Below, in pieces: positions 53,899-63,253 of a stretch of DNA of 64,000 nucleotides. The notes under the pieces were generated by a model. It was not told the DNA's origin. It was given only the letters and a program-made list of their open reading frames with translations, and ran no database searches. Made by a program: the position numbers and the translations under genes. Numbering within the stretch: the first letter of the stretch is position 1; every line of letters starts with the position of its first letter. The stretch is from Periplaneta americana. Its lineage: Eukaryota; Arthropoda; Insecta; Blattodea; Blattidae. The stretch is from positions 116,721,121 to 116,785,120 of the forward strand of contig NC_091125.1 in assembly GCF_040183065.1 (NCBI RefSeq). Reading direction: 5' to 3'.

Positions 53899-54162
53899 TC
53901 AGCCACCGGCGTAGCTCGGTCGGTTGAGGCGCTTGACTGCCGATCTGGAGTTTCGCTCGGGCGCGGGTTCGATTCCCGCTTGGGCTGATTACCTGATTGG
54001 GTTTTTTTTTTCGAGGTTTTCCTATCAGTAAGACAAATGTCAGGTAATCTATGGCGAATCCTCGGCCTCATCTCGCCAAATATCATCTCGCTATCACTAA
54101 TTCCATCGACGCTAAATAACCTCGTAGTTGATACAGCGTCGTTAAATAACGAAGTAAAAAAA
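53899..54162 (+). mobile_element. SINE-C copy, full length with TSD
   Basis: Best SINE-C: head CACCGGCGTAGCTCGGTCGG, TTGAGGCGCTTGACTGCCGA, B box GGTTCGATTCCC, GATTACCTGATTGGG, AGACAAATGTCAGGTAATCT, GGCGAATCCTCGGCCTCATC, TCCATCGACGCTAAATAACC, ATACAGCGTCGTTAAATAAC and an A tail. Exact 8-bp duplication. Confidence 0.95.
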
Positions 54163-54170
54163 ATAACTTA

Positions 54171-55209
54171 CGAGGTTTTTAAAATTTGTCAGAAATAAAA
54201 TAAAATCTCAAGAATGCACTTGTTGATTCATGCCGACACATTTATTATACCACAGCCGAGTTGTTTTACTTCCGCAAATTTTAGCCAATAGAAATAGCTT
54301 TTCTCTGTTTATTTTCTTAAAATATTTTGTTTCCCTCTTTTACGTTTCACTGCTGTTCATATAGTGTCTAGTTTCACTTCATTGGAATTCATTTCTTCGT
54401 GATTATGTGGAAATTTTGTAACCGTTATTGCTTCGTTTAAAATTTCATGTCATTGAGCATTTGCTTTACATTTAACGATAAGTGCATCTGAAAGGAATAG
54501 TACTATCGTTTACTCGATTCACTTCATTAAACTTATAGTTATCTATTAGGGACCACTGTTTGCCCCGTTGCATTTTGATGATACTTATTATGTCATATTG
54601 ATATTTATGTGCACGTTCTGAGCTGTACTAAGCTCCTGTGACTCCTCTTAACTTTACGTTATATCCGCGGGTGCTGTGTTGTCAATCGTAAAAATACTGG
54701 TCCAAACGAGGTACCATTTTTAGTCCAAATTTACTAATAATTGGTATTAAAGATTATTATCAAACCTGGTTCAAATTTCCTGAGCCGGTTTTTTGTGAGT
54801 TGAGTGGATCTTTTCCCGAGAGAAAAGAAATCTGCTCCTGAGACATTGTTAAGGTGTGAGAAGAGTATTTTTGTCTGCCTATGGATGAATTCTTGTACAA
54901 TGTATAATCCCAGTTCTCTACTGTTCTCCAACCAGGAGATTAACCGCGAAAGGAATGTGCTTACTATTACGTCATCTATTGGAGCGAAGTAGATGCATAA
55001 TATTACCGTTATAACGTCAGTTTAAAAAACATGCGCTCTCCTGCATATGTTATTTCCTGTATGGAGGGATTAAAAGACCAGGAGATTAACCGTGATCTAA
55101 TTTCGTAACTAGGGTAGTATAAATATGTGTGTATCAGTGTTATCGTTTATGCTTTGAGAGTTAGACAATGGAGATGCGTGTACCCACGTGTGTGACCTTA
55201 TGACATCAA
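54171..55209. other. no gene seen
   Basis: Unique AT-rich sequence; AGGAGATTAACCGCG and AGGAGATTAACCGTG occur at 54934 and 55080 as a short direct repeat. Confidence 0.55.
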
Positions 55210-55400
55210 CATTCATTCATAGCATTTCCCCGCTGCGTCTCAATCCCCTGAGACTTTCTCCTGGTTGGAGTACAGTATGTAGTTGTGAACTTCGAACAAA
55301 CCATAGTGCATTAACAGCAGTTCGTATTACTTTGTTTTGAAAAGATTGTATTCTTCGAATTTTGTTTGGCGCTGCATCAACCCAAATAAAGATAAGAGCT
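55210..55400 (-). mobile_element. Jockey-like LINE thumb fragment
   Basis: The minus strand reads DAAPNKIRRIQSFQNKVIRT then AVNALWFVRSSQLHTVLQ, the conserved 'I..IQ..QNK.LR...NAPW.VRN..LH.DL' block of Jockey-type polymerases. Outside ~60 codons the frame is lost. Confidence 0.75.
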
Positions 55401-55760
55401 TGTGAACGTGAGGTGAGACTGCTGATGTCACTGTGAAAACACTTTATTTTTAAACTTTGCTTCTTAAATTGTTTTACACACTGGATTAGGCAGTGATACT
55501 GGAGTGAGGATGAATATGAAATCAGCATCGACCACTATGCTCTTCTTGACTAATGCGTGGTGCGGAAGTTCAAAGTAATTACCATATTGCGTTGAAGAAC
55601 ATGCGATCTTTGTTGACTGCGAAGAAAAATGAGAGCCATATCACACATTACTTGTCTTCTCTAATATGCGGGTTAACAGTGGTAACGTTACTAATTTTTA
55701 TAATGAAATTCAAACCTTCATTTATGAACACGTTAATAATTTATTGCATCTATATAAATA

Positions 55761-55769
55761 GTAATAGTA

Positions 55770-55806
<37 letters not shown>
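55761..55806. repeat. (AAT)n microsatellite
   Basis: About fourteen AAT/AGT units at the left edge of repeat R copy 1. Confidence 0.95.
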
Positions 55807-55807
<1 letters not shown>

Positions 55808-55944
55808 GGGAAAGTCATACAATTAATTGCACCATCTGAGAATTTATCATATTACTTCAAAGTTAACGAAAACAATATACTCGAAAAACACTGCTTTACA
55901 CGATTTCAAGATAGCTCTCCAATTATTTTTAGGCTTATTCAAAG

Positions 55945-55957
55945 TCGCTTTAACTAC
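55945..55957. repeat. target duplication of LINE-1 copy D, left
   Basis: TCGCTTTAACTAC, repeated at 56710-56722; present once (58756-58768, inverted) in the uninterrupted repeat copy. Confidence 0.95.
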
Positions 55958-56709
55958 TTACTTACTTGCTTACTTACTTACTGGCTTTTAAGGAACCCGG
56001 AGGTTCATTGCCGCCCTTACATAAGCCCGCCATTGGTCCCTATCCTGAGCAAGATTAATCCAGTCTCTATCATCATATCCCACCTCCCTCAAATCCATTT
56101 TAATATTATCTTCCCACCTACGTCTCAGCCTCCCCAAAGGTCTTTTCCCCTCTGTCCTCCCAACTAACACTCTATATGCATTTCTGAATTCGCCCATACG
56201 TGCTACATGCCCTGCCCATCTCAAACGTCTGGACTTAATGTTCCTAATTATGTCATGTGAAGGATATAATGCGTGCAGTTCTGTGTTGTGTAACTTTCTC
56301 CATTCTCCTGTAACTTCATCCATTTTAGCCCCAAATATTTTCCTAAGAACCTTACTCTCACAAACCCTCAATCTCTGTTCCTCTCTCACAGTGAGAGTCC
56401 AAGTTTCACAGCCATACAGAACAACCGGTAATATAACTGTTTTATAAATTCTAACTTTCAGATTTTTTGACAGAAGACTAGTTGACAAAAGCTTCTCAAC
56501 CGAATAATAACAGGCATTTCCTATATTTATTCTGTGTTTAATTTCCTCCCGAGTGTCATTTATATTTGTTACTGTTGCTCCAAGATATTTGAATTTTTCA
56601 ACTTCTTCGAAGGATAAATCTCCAACTTTTATAGTTCCATTTCGTACAATATTCTGATCACGAGACGAAATCATATACTTAGTCATTTCGGGATTTACTT
56701 CCAACCCTA
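55958..56709 (-). mobile_element. LINE-1 copy D: young, 5'-truncated, frame open
   Basis: The minus strand is open for 238 codons (56704-55988): NPEMTKYMISSRDQNIVRNG, FEEVEKFKYLGATVTNINDT, REEIKHRINIGNACYYSVEK, VILPVVLYGCETWTLTVREE, LRKIFGAKMDEVTGEWRKLH, RRLRWAGHVARMGEFRNAYR, RRRWEDNIKMDLREVGYDDR, RAYVRAAMNLRVP. This is the thumb/C-terminal end of a non-LTR polymerase without palm. The 3' end has TTAAAAGCCAGTAAGTAAGT-type (GTAA)n. A perfect 13-bp target duplication shows it was made by target-primed insertion with 5' truncation. Confidence 0.97.
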
Positions 56710-56722
56710 TCGCTTTAACTAC
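56710..56722. repeat. target duplication of LINE-1 copy D, right
   Basis: TCGCTTTAACTAC; repeat R resumes with GAGGTTATTGGG. Confidence 0.95.
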
Positions 56723-56987
56723 GAGGTTATTGGGAATATGTATATTAGCTCTCTGTTTTTGCTACCGTCTACCGGATAATCTGCAGACATGTTTAGCTAC
56801 TTGGCTTGTCGTTACGAGAGCTGGACCCTGTTTAATGGCCACTATTTTAACATTGAGAAATTTGATATCTAGGTTAGTTCAGGCTCAATAAAATTCGAAA
56901 ATCATACATTTATTTATTCATAGCTTTTATTTACATTCTCAACAATAGATCTCAGATAATATAGGCTAATATATTTTCTTTTAGTTG

Positions 56988-57218
56988 ATTATTTAACGAC
57001 GCTGTATCAACTACGAGGTTATTTAGTGTCGATGAGACTGGTGATAGCGAGATGAGGCCGAGCATTCGCCATAGATTATCTGGCATTCATCTTACGGTTG
57101 GTGAAAATTTAGGAAAAACCCAACCAGGTAATTAGCCCAAGCGGGGATCGAACCCGCGCCCGAGCGCAACTTCAGACCGTCAGGCAAGCGCCTTAACCGA
57201 CTGAGCCACGCCGGTGGC
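56988..57218 (-). mobile_element. SINE-C copy, full length
   Basis: Antisense: GATTATTTAACGACGCTGTA, GAGGTTATTTAGTGTCGATG, GATGAGGCCGAGCATTCGCC, AACCCAACCAGGTAATTAGC, B box GGGGATCGAACCCGC, head AGCGCCTTAACCGACTGAGC, CACGCCGGTGGC. No clear target duplication. Confidence 0.92.
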
Positions 57219-57538
57219 ATTTAGAACATCTAAAATTATAGCTTCTAGAAAAAAGCAGACATATGATAGGGGATGTAATATTTAAGTATGGAGTAGGCCT
57301 ATATAAAAATCACTCCTGGACCTAAAAGAAAACGTAGAGAAAAAAAAAATCTTCCTATCAACTTTGTAAGTGCCCAAGAAACATTTTTGGTACAGAAAAA
57401 CTCATACTGATTTTTACCATTACTTGTAAGAACTCTGACTTAGTATCCCTTATGGATTTTAATTGTACCTGAAAGTTTTAGAACGGTGATGAGAGCGCAT
57501 GGAAAATATTTCACAGCTCTTTGTTTCTATGGAAACGT
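57219..57538. other. no gene seen
   Basis: Short unique AT-rich spacer. Confidence 0.6.
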
Positions 57539-57551
57539 AAGAAAGCAATTC
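57539..57551. repeat. target duplication of SINE-B, left
   Basis: AAGAAAGCAATTC; the right copy at 57803-57814 is AAGAAAGCATTC, one A shorter. Confidence 0.75.
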
Positions 57552-57802
57552 GGTCCATACCTGTAGAGTAACTGTTAGCGCATCTGACCGCGAAACCAGG
57601 TGGCCCGGGTTCGAATCCTGGTCGGGGCAAGTTACTTGGGTGAGGTTTTTTCCGGGGTTTTCCATCAACCCAATATGAGCAAATGCTGGGTAACTATCGG
57701 TGCTGAACCCCGGACTCATTTCACGGGCATTATCACCTTCATTTCATTCAGACGCTAAATAACCTGAGATTTTGATACTGCGTTGTAAAATAGCCCAATA
57801 AA
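57552..57802 (+). mobile_element. SINE-B copy, full length
   Basis: CCTGTAGAGTAACTGTTAGC, GCGAAACCAGGTGGCCCGGG, B box GGTTCGAATCC, TTTTTTCCGGGGTTTTCC, ATGAGCAAATGCTGGG, CACGGGCATTATC, GACGCTAAATAACC, ATACTGCGTTGTAAAATAGC. CpG losses are visible at several former CG sites. Confidence 0.93.
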
Positions 57803-57814
57803 AAGAAAGCATTC

Positions 57815-58504
57815 TGCAAAAAAATATTGATGCAATTTAGGAAATGGAGCCGTTGGTATTGACATATTCGCTACAAGTTGACATTCTCCGTTCTCGTGCA
57901 TCCTGTCTGCAAATCATTTGACGTGATGTCAGTTACTTTGGTGCGTTCTCTTCTCGATGCAGGACGCCAATTTATCGAATCTCACAGTGCACGAGAATAG
58001 AAATGTGTGTCTGCTGGCTTTGTATCGGTAAGGCAAGCATGCGAAAGGAAAGTAGGCATGGATCAGAGAACCTTCTGTAGCGGTGACAATAAATTACCGA
58101 TTTATTCACAATGCCTTTGAAGTACAAAGTTTACTAGACGCAGACAAGATGAAAAGAGAGAACTGTGAATTGAAATGAAAAATTAGGAGAATGTAAGAAA
58201 ATTTCCCTTTAAATCTTTCTCCTCCTCGTTAATTTCAAGATATACTAAGGACAGAACGCCGATCCTCTTGTTGATAATGTTGTCGTTTGATGGAATTCAG
58301 CTATACCATAATCATAATCATAATCATAATATTTCACTCATATCCATGAACCTTCATCATAAGCTTCCTAATTGTACAGATTTTACACTCAAAATATTAT
58401 TTATAAACCCATATTTACAATAATTCCAAACAAGTAACATTACATCTCACATTAAACATTTTCAGATAGCTCAGCTTTAAAACATTAGAAATGAGACTTG
58501 TCTT
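57815..58504. other. no gene; (ATCATA)n
   Basis: (CATAAT)n at about 58308-58331. The rest is unique. Confidence 0.6.
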
Positions 58505-58945
58505 TATCTGAGGCTGAGGCAGGATGGCCCACCTGTCAGCGTCAGATTCACGAATGCCATCTAGGCTAACTGTCGGACTTAGACAATCATATAAGGGCGC
58601 ATAAAGGGCCAAAACAGCCTAAGTGCACGGACTCGTCCTGAATCCAGCTCTCGTAAAGACAAAACAAATACACATGTATGCATATTGTCCGGTAGACGGT
58701 AGCAAAAACAGAGAGCTAATGTACCCATCTCCAATAGACAGTCTTAATATACCTCGTAGTTAAAGCGACTTTCAATAATAAAAAAAAAAACATTTTCATT
58801 ATAACTTATTTAATTGGAGAGCTATCTTGAAATTCAGTAAAGTTGTGTTTTTCGATGACATTGTTTTTGTTAACTTTGAAGTAATTATAAATTCTCAGGT
58901 GGTGCAAGAATTAATGGTATGACTTTCCCCTTTTTATTATTATTT
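58505..58945 (-). repeat. dispersed repeat R, copy 2 (unoccupied site)
   Basis: Inverse of copy 1 with the LINE-1 target present once (GTAGTTAAAGCGA at 58756-58768). It extends beyond copy 1 into 58505-58660, where CATCCTGCCTCAGCC, GATTCACGAATGCCATCTAG and CACGGACTCGTCC match copy 3 at 42.1-42.3 kb. One minus frame gives DGIRESDADRWAILPQPQ. Confidence 0.85.
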
Positions 58946-59001
58946 TCATTATTATTATTATTATTATTATTTATTATTGTTATTATTATTTATTGTTGTT
59001 G

Positions 59002-59036
<35 letters not shown>

Positions 59037-59052
59037 GTTATTATTATTGTTA
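58933..59052. repeat. (ATT)n compound microsatellite
   Basis: About 38 trinucleotides, mostly ATT with GTT units, at the edge of repeat R copy 2; copy 1 has (AAT)n at the equivalent edge. Confidence 0.95.
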
Positions 59053-59510
59053 TACCTGTAAACTCATTACAATTATATGTGATATGAAGAAGACAGTTCT
59101 GTTATTGAAATAGCAAAGGAAAAATGTTAACATGTTGTTAGAAAGCGCAAATGAATATCACAATATATTATTGAATCAATGATTGCAAAAAGGACCTAAG
59201 TCCAGAAAATCTACTTCTGAGGAAACTGAGAAAAGTGTTTAGCATTTTCTGGGTCACATTAAAAGAACTTGGTTGTTATTTCTTTAAAAGTATACATATA
59301 TGCTTACTGATTAAACGTTAACTGAAACAAATTTCACTTGTAGTTAGTGTGTTACTAATTTTTAAAATTGTTGACTGCAATCAACAGATGTTGACAGTTT
59401 TAATTGGTTAGTTAATTATTTTAGTAAAAGTACATGAAATATGCAATAATGTATGTTATTTAACATTAAATATATTTTTAAGATAGTTTTTAAAACATTT
59501 TAAAAACAGT
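59053..59510. other. no gene seen
   Basis: AT-rich unique sequence on the 3' side of the small minus-strand frame. Confidence 0.6.
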
Positions 59511-59696
59511 TCAATCGACAGTACATGACTCACCAACGGTCTTAGCAGGCACTGTTTTACCTGCATAGTTCGTATGTCCCAGCCCATTTGATTCAGCAAT
59601 TTCTATCTTATTTATTTTATATTCAGATGGATTAGAAATGCCTCTATTACAATTATTCACTGCTACTTCTTCTTTGCTATCACTACTAGATGCCAT
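59511..59696 (-). CDS. possible first exon of an uncharacterised protein
   Basis: An ATG-started 61-codon frame with a protein-like composition: MASSSDSKEEVAVNNCNRG, YKINKIEIAESNGLGHTNYA, GKTVPAKTVGESC. The order basic stretch, N-Y-x-G-K-x-V-P-A-K, then G-E-x-C recalls the start of uncharacterised, partly transposon-linked insect proteins in which a Cys-rich segment follows. Near its end the DNA reads GTTGGTGAGTCATG, containing a GTGAGT donor that would join this exon in phase 1 to a later one; alternatively the frame runs on for seven codons to TGA. No downstream exon could be found. The family link is from memory and unproven. Confidence 0.35.
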   Translation of the reverse strand: MASSSDSKEEVAVNNCNRGISNPSEYKINKIEIAESNGLGHTNYAGKTVPAKTVGESCTVD

Positions 59697-60239
59697 GTTT
59701 GCACTTGTACACTGATCAGCTACTCAGAATGAAAAGTTAAATAACAAAAATATTAACAATGAAACAGAATATTAATTATAAGAAAATGATTGTTTCATAA
59801 TATTAGACCTTATGTATATATTTTTGCCGATATTTGATTGCATAAAGGTGCCCCAGTTCTGGACTGCAGAACTTTCTGCACTCAACGGGGGAAAAAAGAG
59901 AGTAGAATTTCACACATTAGAAATGCTGGACTGAGTTTACTTTCTGTGCTCAATGATGCATCGATGGGTCTATCTTCAGGAGTTATGAAGCTAATCTCAA
60001 CTAGTTTTCATAAAAATTGAACTTAAGCCCTTTCTGAAATCATAGATTCTATTATAACTGCAAAAAATTATAGATTGGCGAGCAAAAAAAAAAAAAAAGA
60101 GAGAGAGAAAAAAAGAAGGAATACCAAAGAAGCATGTAAATTGTCGTGGTCTGGCAAATGAAGATGACGCCGATAGAAAACTGTGGACCAGCAAAATATT
60201 CTTTGGGCGAAGGAAAGCTTGTTATTGCAGATATTTCTT
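59697..60239. other. no gene seen
   Basis: A-rich run at 60084-60117. Short ORFs without features. Confidence 0.55.
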
Positions 60240-60420
60240 AATCACAATTATATTCATCATCATCGACTCCGGATTAAATAGTTCCCTTGTCATGTTTCAG
60301 TAGCCTATTGCTGTTGAAACCAATCTTGTCATTCCATCTATTTCTTGGTCGCTCGAAATCTTTTCATCCTACTGACAGGTATGAGAAAGCTTGTTTAGGA
60401 ATCCTTTATGCACTCATTTT
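60240..60420 (-). mobile_element. LINE C-terminal remnant (uncertain)
   Basis: The minus strand carries a degenerate ...LIPVSRMKRFRATKK-like string followed by WQDWFQQQ-like and a (GAT)n-type end near 60256, the layout of a LINE C-terminus and tail. 60420-60900 may be its upstream part but shows no motif. Confidence 0.3.
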
Positions 60421-60980
60421 ATTTACAGTCTTTTCAGTATTTCTTGCTGTAATTTAATTTATTCTATTATATTCTGAACTTTGTTGGTTTCCCCGATATC
60501 TGTGTGTTTCTATTTATTCTAGTTGAGTGAGTCCAGCAGAGATCTGAAGAACTGTAGCTTCTACTTTTCAAAATCTGTTTTATTTATTACCCAAGTTTGT
60601 TATAGTCTTCATATTTATTGTTTTTATTATTACAATTATTATGTTTATCATAATTATTTTATCCTTTATAACAATTTTTGTAATTTTTACCTTGTTACGG
60701 AACGATATTTTCTTGACATTAATTCCTTTCAATCTATCTAGCATCTTAAATGTCATAAATTTTATATTTCAGACTTGATAACTTTTCTTACTATTTTTAT
60801 CCAGATTTCCTGCTCAGAATATTTTTAGTGCTAAAAACATTATAGTTATTAAAGTGAGGCCCATTCTGAAGAAAGAGTAAATAGGAATGTTTTATATTTT
60901 ACCATTGGCATTATTTTCATTCAGAGTCTCGGTAGAATCCTTACTGCTGCTCCTTGTGGTTTATTTCTAAAGTAGTGACG
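60421..60980. other. no gene seen
   Basis: AT-rich sequence with no recognisable motif. Confidence 0.5.
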
Positions 60981-60983
60981 TGT

Positions 60984-61400
60984 TTATACTCGAGTTAGGG
61001 TCGGGATTGCTCTGAGCAGCTCGGACAACTCAATTTGTTTGTTGTCAATGAGGGCATGAGCCAGAATACAGATAAAAGAGAGAAGTCGGAGGCACCAGTT
61101 TATAAACCTCATCCAAAGGGGGAGATCTTCGGCGTCTGTGATAGGAAGACAGTTCAATGTCTCAACTTTCTCAGCAGTTAGGTGGAAGATATACAAGTAG
61201 GCGTAAGTTGTGCGTGGACGTCCAAGATCTGGAACGAGGCATTTATTCACTCTAGAACAGAATTTTTGTATTTTCTTGAAACGTACAGTAGGGTAATCTT
61301 TCCAACCTTTCTCCAAGAATGAAATATTTAATCTGCACAATTCGCCGATACTTCTCGAACTGCCATCATGAAGGGAAACGTGACTTTTAATGAAACCTAT
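60984..61400 (-). CDS. unrecognised ORF, about 139 codons
   Basis: The minus frame is open from just inside the tail side of SINE-C (an in-frame TGA lies at about 61405) to the stop at 60984: SHVSLHDGSSRSIGELCRLN, FKKIQKFCSRVNKCLVPDLG, TTYAYLYIFHLTAEKVETLN, DAEDLPLWMRFINWCLRLLS, ALIDNKQIELSELLRAIPTL. Composition is protein-like and there is no internal ATG near its start, as for an internal exon or a transposon-coding fragment. I do not recognise the family. A SINE-C insertion sits directly upstream, so any 5' part is displaced. Confidence 0.3.
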   Translation of the reverse strand: MGFIKSHVSLHDGSSRSIGELCRLNISFLEKGWKDYPTVRFKKIQKFCSRVNKCLVPDLGRPRTTYAYLYIFHLTAEKVETLNCLPITDAEDLPLWMRFINWCLRLLSFICILAHALIDNKQIELSELLRAIPTLTRV

Positions 61401-61420
61401 TCATTCTATATGTTTTTTTA

Positions 61421-61620
61421 GTTATTTAATGACGCTGTATCAACTACTGTGTTATTTAGCGTCGATTGGATTGGTGAGATGAGGCCGAGAATTCGCCATA
61501 ATTACCTGACACTCGTCTTACGGTTGGGGGAAACCTCAGAAAAAACCCAACCAGGTAATAGCCCAAGCGGGAATCAAACCCATATACGAGCGCCACTTAG
61601 GATCGAGCTTCGCCGATGGC
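61421..61620 (-). mobile_element. SINE-C copy with shortened head
   Basis: Antisense: GTTATTTAATGACGCTGTAT, GTTATTTAGCGTCGATTGG, GATGAGGCCGAGAATTCGCC, AAAAAACCCAACCAGG, damaged B box GCGGGAATCAAACCC. About 25 bp between A and B boxes are missing (CTTAGGATCGAGCTTCGCCG follows directly). Confidence 0.85.
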
Positions 61621-61689
61621 TTTTATTCTGTAAAGTCTGTAGAGTACACTACAACACACCTCGGTTATAGGGATGACGATCATCCGTTT

Positions 61690-62215
61690 CCACCTCTTCG
61701 AAAGATAAGTTCTCAATTTTTATGTTTCTATTTCGTACAGCATTTTGGTCTCGAGACATAATCCATAATCATATACCTTGTTTTTTCGGGACTTTCTTCC
61801 AAACCAATCGCTACTTTCTTCAAGTAAAATTTCCGTGTTTTCCCTAATCGTTTGTGGATTTTCTCGTAACATATTCACGTCGTCCGCATAGACAAGAAGC
61901 TGATGTAACCCGTTCAATTCCAAACCCTGTCTGTTACCCTGAAATTTCCTAATGGTATATTCTAGAGCGAAGTTAAAAAGTAAAGGTGATAGTGCATCTC
62001 CTCGCTTTAGCCCGCCGTGAATTGGAAAGGCATGAGATATAAATTGGCCTATACAGACTCTGCTGTAAGTTTCACAGGGACACATTTTAATCAATCGAAC
62101 TAGTTTCTTGGGAATACCAAATTCAATAAGAATATTACATAAAACGTCTCTCTTAACCGAGTCGTATGCCTTTTTATAAATTAATATGTCTACAAAATCG
62201 AAGACTAATAATTTC
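61690..62215 (-). mobile_element. LINE-1 copy E: reverse transcriptase palm
   Basis: The minus frame is open for 165 codons: [20 protein letters not shown] (palm A region, catalytic Asp in AYDS), [28 protein letters not shown] (B region), [15 protein letters not shown] (YADD at 61879-61890), [16 protein letters not shown]. Then the frame breaks and the usual ...[14 protein letters not shown] start of the thumb part follows to 61690. It overlaps copy A's palm and shows that all LINE-1 copies here belong to one element. Both ends are missing. Confidence 0.92.
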
Positions 62216-62400
62216 ATTTCAAATATTTCTGCTATTCAATATTTTTACCTCATCGTATGCAATTAACGAAGTTCTGCTGGTACTAATTATAAAGACGAGA
62301 AGACGTATTCTACATACATCCTGATCTCTCCATAATGATGAGCTATCGTGGAAAATAGTTTGAATTGTGCCGAGATACTCATCACGTTGACCTTGCTCAT
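62216..62400. other. no gene seen
   Basis: Short AT-rich spacer with no motif. Confidence 0.5.
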
Positions 62401-62640
62401 GGTGTTCATCACTGGTTTGGAAGGAGGCAGGGTATCAAGTAATGGGCCGGCCTTCTTGCTCCCCAGATATGAATCGTATGGAATATGTGTGGGCTTGAGT
62501 GAGGAACACCATGCGCCAGAGATTACCAGATAAGCAGCCCACCGCAATAAATTGTTTTTGGAACCCGTTAATGGATGCAGGGGATGAGGTGGCTCCCCGT
62601 CCTGATTACTGCAGTCATTTGTTTGCGTCCCATGCTGCGC
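62401..62640 (+). pseudogene. Tc1-like transposase C-terminal remnant
   Basis: The plus strand reads GRPSCSPDMNRMEYVWA, stop, VRNTMRQRLP. This is the catalytic-Glu block of Tc1 transposases (WPA.SPD.NPIE..W..L...), with Glu kept and Pro-Ile changed to Arg-Met. A weak continuation in another frame (SFVCVPCCAG, ELLEAEWLHNR) would be the C-terminal end. The catalytic Asp residues and TIRs are not found. Confidence 0.6.
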
Positions 62641-62961
62641 AGGATGAGAGCTGTTGGAAGCGGAGTGGTTGCATAACAGAGATATTATTGCTGATATTAA
62701 TGTTTATATTCACTTGTTTTCGCTTCACTTTTTTCCATTTCAATAGGAAATGTTCCTTGCTTAATGTGTATTTATTTAACAATATTCCAAAAACTCCACA
62801 CCATTATTTGACCACAACAAATATTAAATAGTGTCTGTTAAATACAATATCATTGATCAGTTTAAAAAATTCGTCTGGATAGTCGGCCTGAAACCATGGC
62901 AACTTTTACTACGAGTCAGATGTCTTAAATACGTAGATAGACTATATGAACGACTAAGCGA

Positions 62962-62965
<4 letters not shown>
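62641..62965. other. no gene seen
   Basis: AT-rich unique sequence. Confidence 0.6.
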
Positions 62966-62994
<29 letters not shown>

Positions 62995-63012
62995 CACCAC
63001 CACCACCTCCAT
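62966..63012. repeat. (AAT)n-(CAC)n microsatellite
   Basis: About eleven AAT units followed by four CAC units. Confidence 0.95.
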
Positions 63013-63198
63013 GTGAATCGTATATTACTATTACACATTTCACTTCACAAGTTAAACAAGTCTATCTTAATGTAAGTTATTTCATATTACACCAATATTT
63101 GGGGGAATGATATTGGATTTTGAGTCGAAATTTTCATTTTTATTTTTTTTCCAATTTATTACTTGGTTTCTTCTCTTTAAAGTGTCAATTTCACATAT

Positions 63199-63253
63199 TC
63201 ATTCATTCATTCATTCATTCATTCATTCATTCATTCATTCATTCATTCATTCA
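63199..63253. repeat. (ATTC)n tail of LINE-2
   Basis: About fourteen ATTC units; on the minus strand it is the (GAAT)n 3' tail of the LINE-2 copy to the right. Confidence 0.95.

Larger units (their letters stand above)
55795..56840 (+). repeat. dispersed repeat R, copy 1, split by LINE-1
   Basis: Left part 55795-55957 (GGGAAAGTCATAC, TTAATTGCACCA, CTTCAAAGTTAACG, CTCGAAAAACAC, TCAAGATAGCTCTCCAATTA, AAGTCGCTTTAACTAC) and right part 56723-56840 (GAGGTTATTGGG, TTAGCTCTCTGTTTTTGCTA, CCGTCTACCGG, TTACGAGAGCTGGA). The same sequence, uninterrupted, lies inverted at 58505-58945. Function unknown; no long frame. Confidence 0.85.

Noticed and set aside
55553..56167. 204-codon plus ORF with a poly-Asn run
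   Set aside because: Made of a microsatellite, repeat R and the antisense of LINE-1 copy D.
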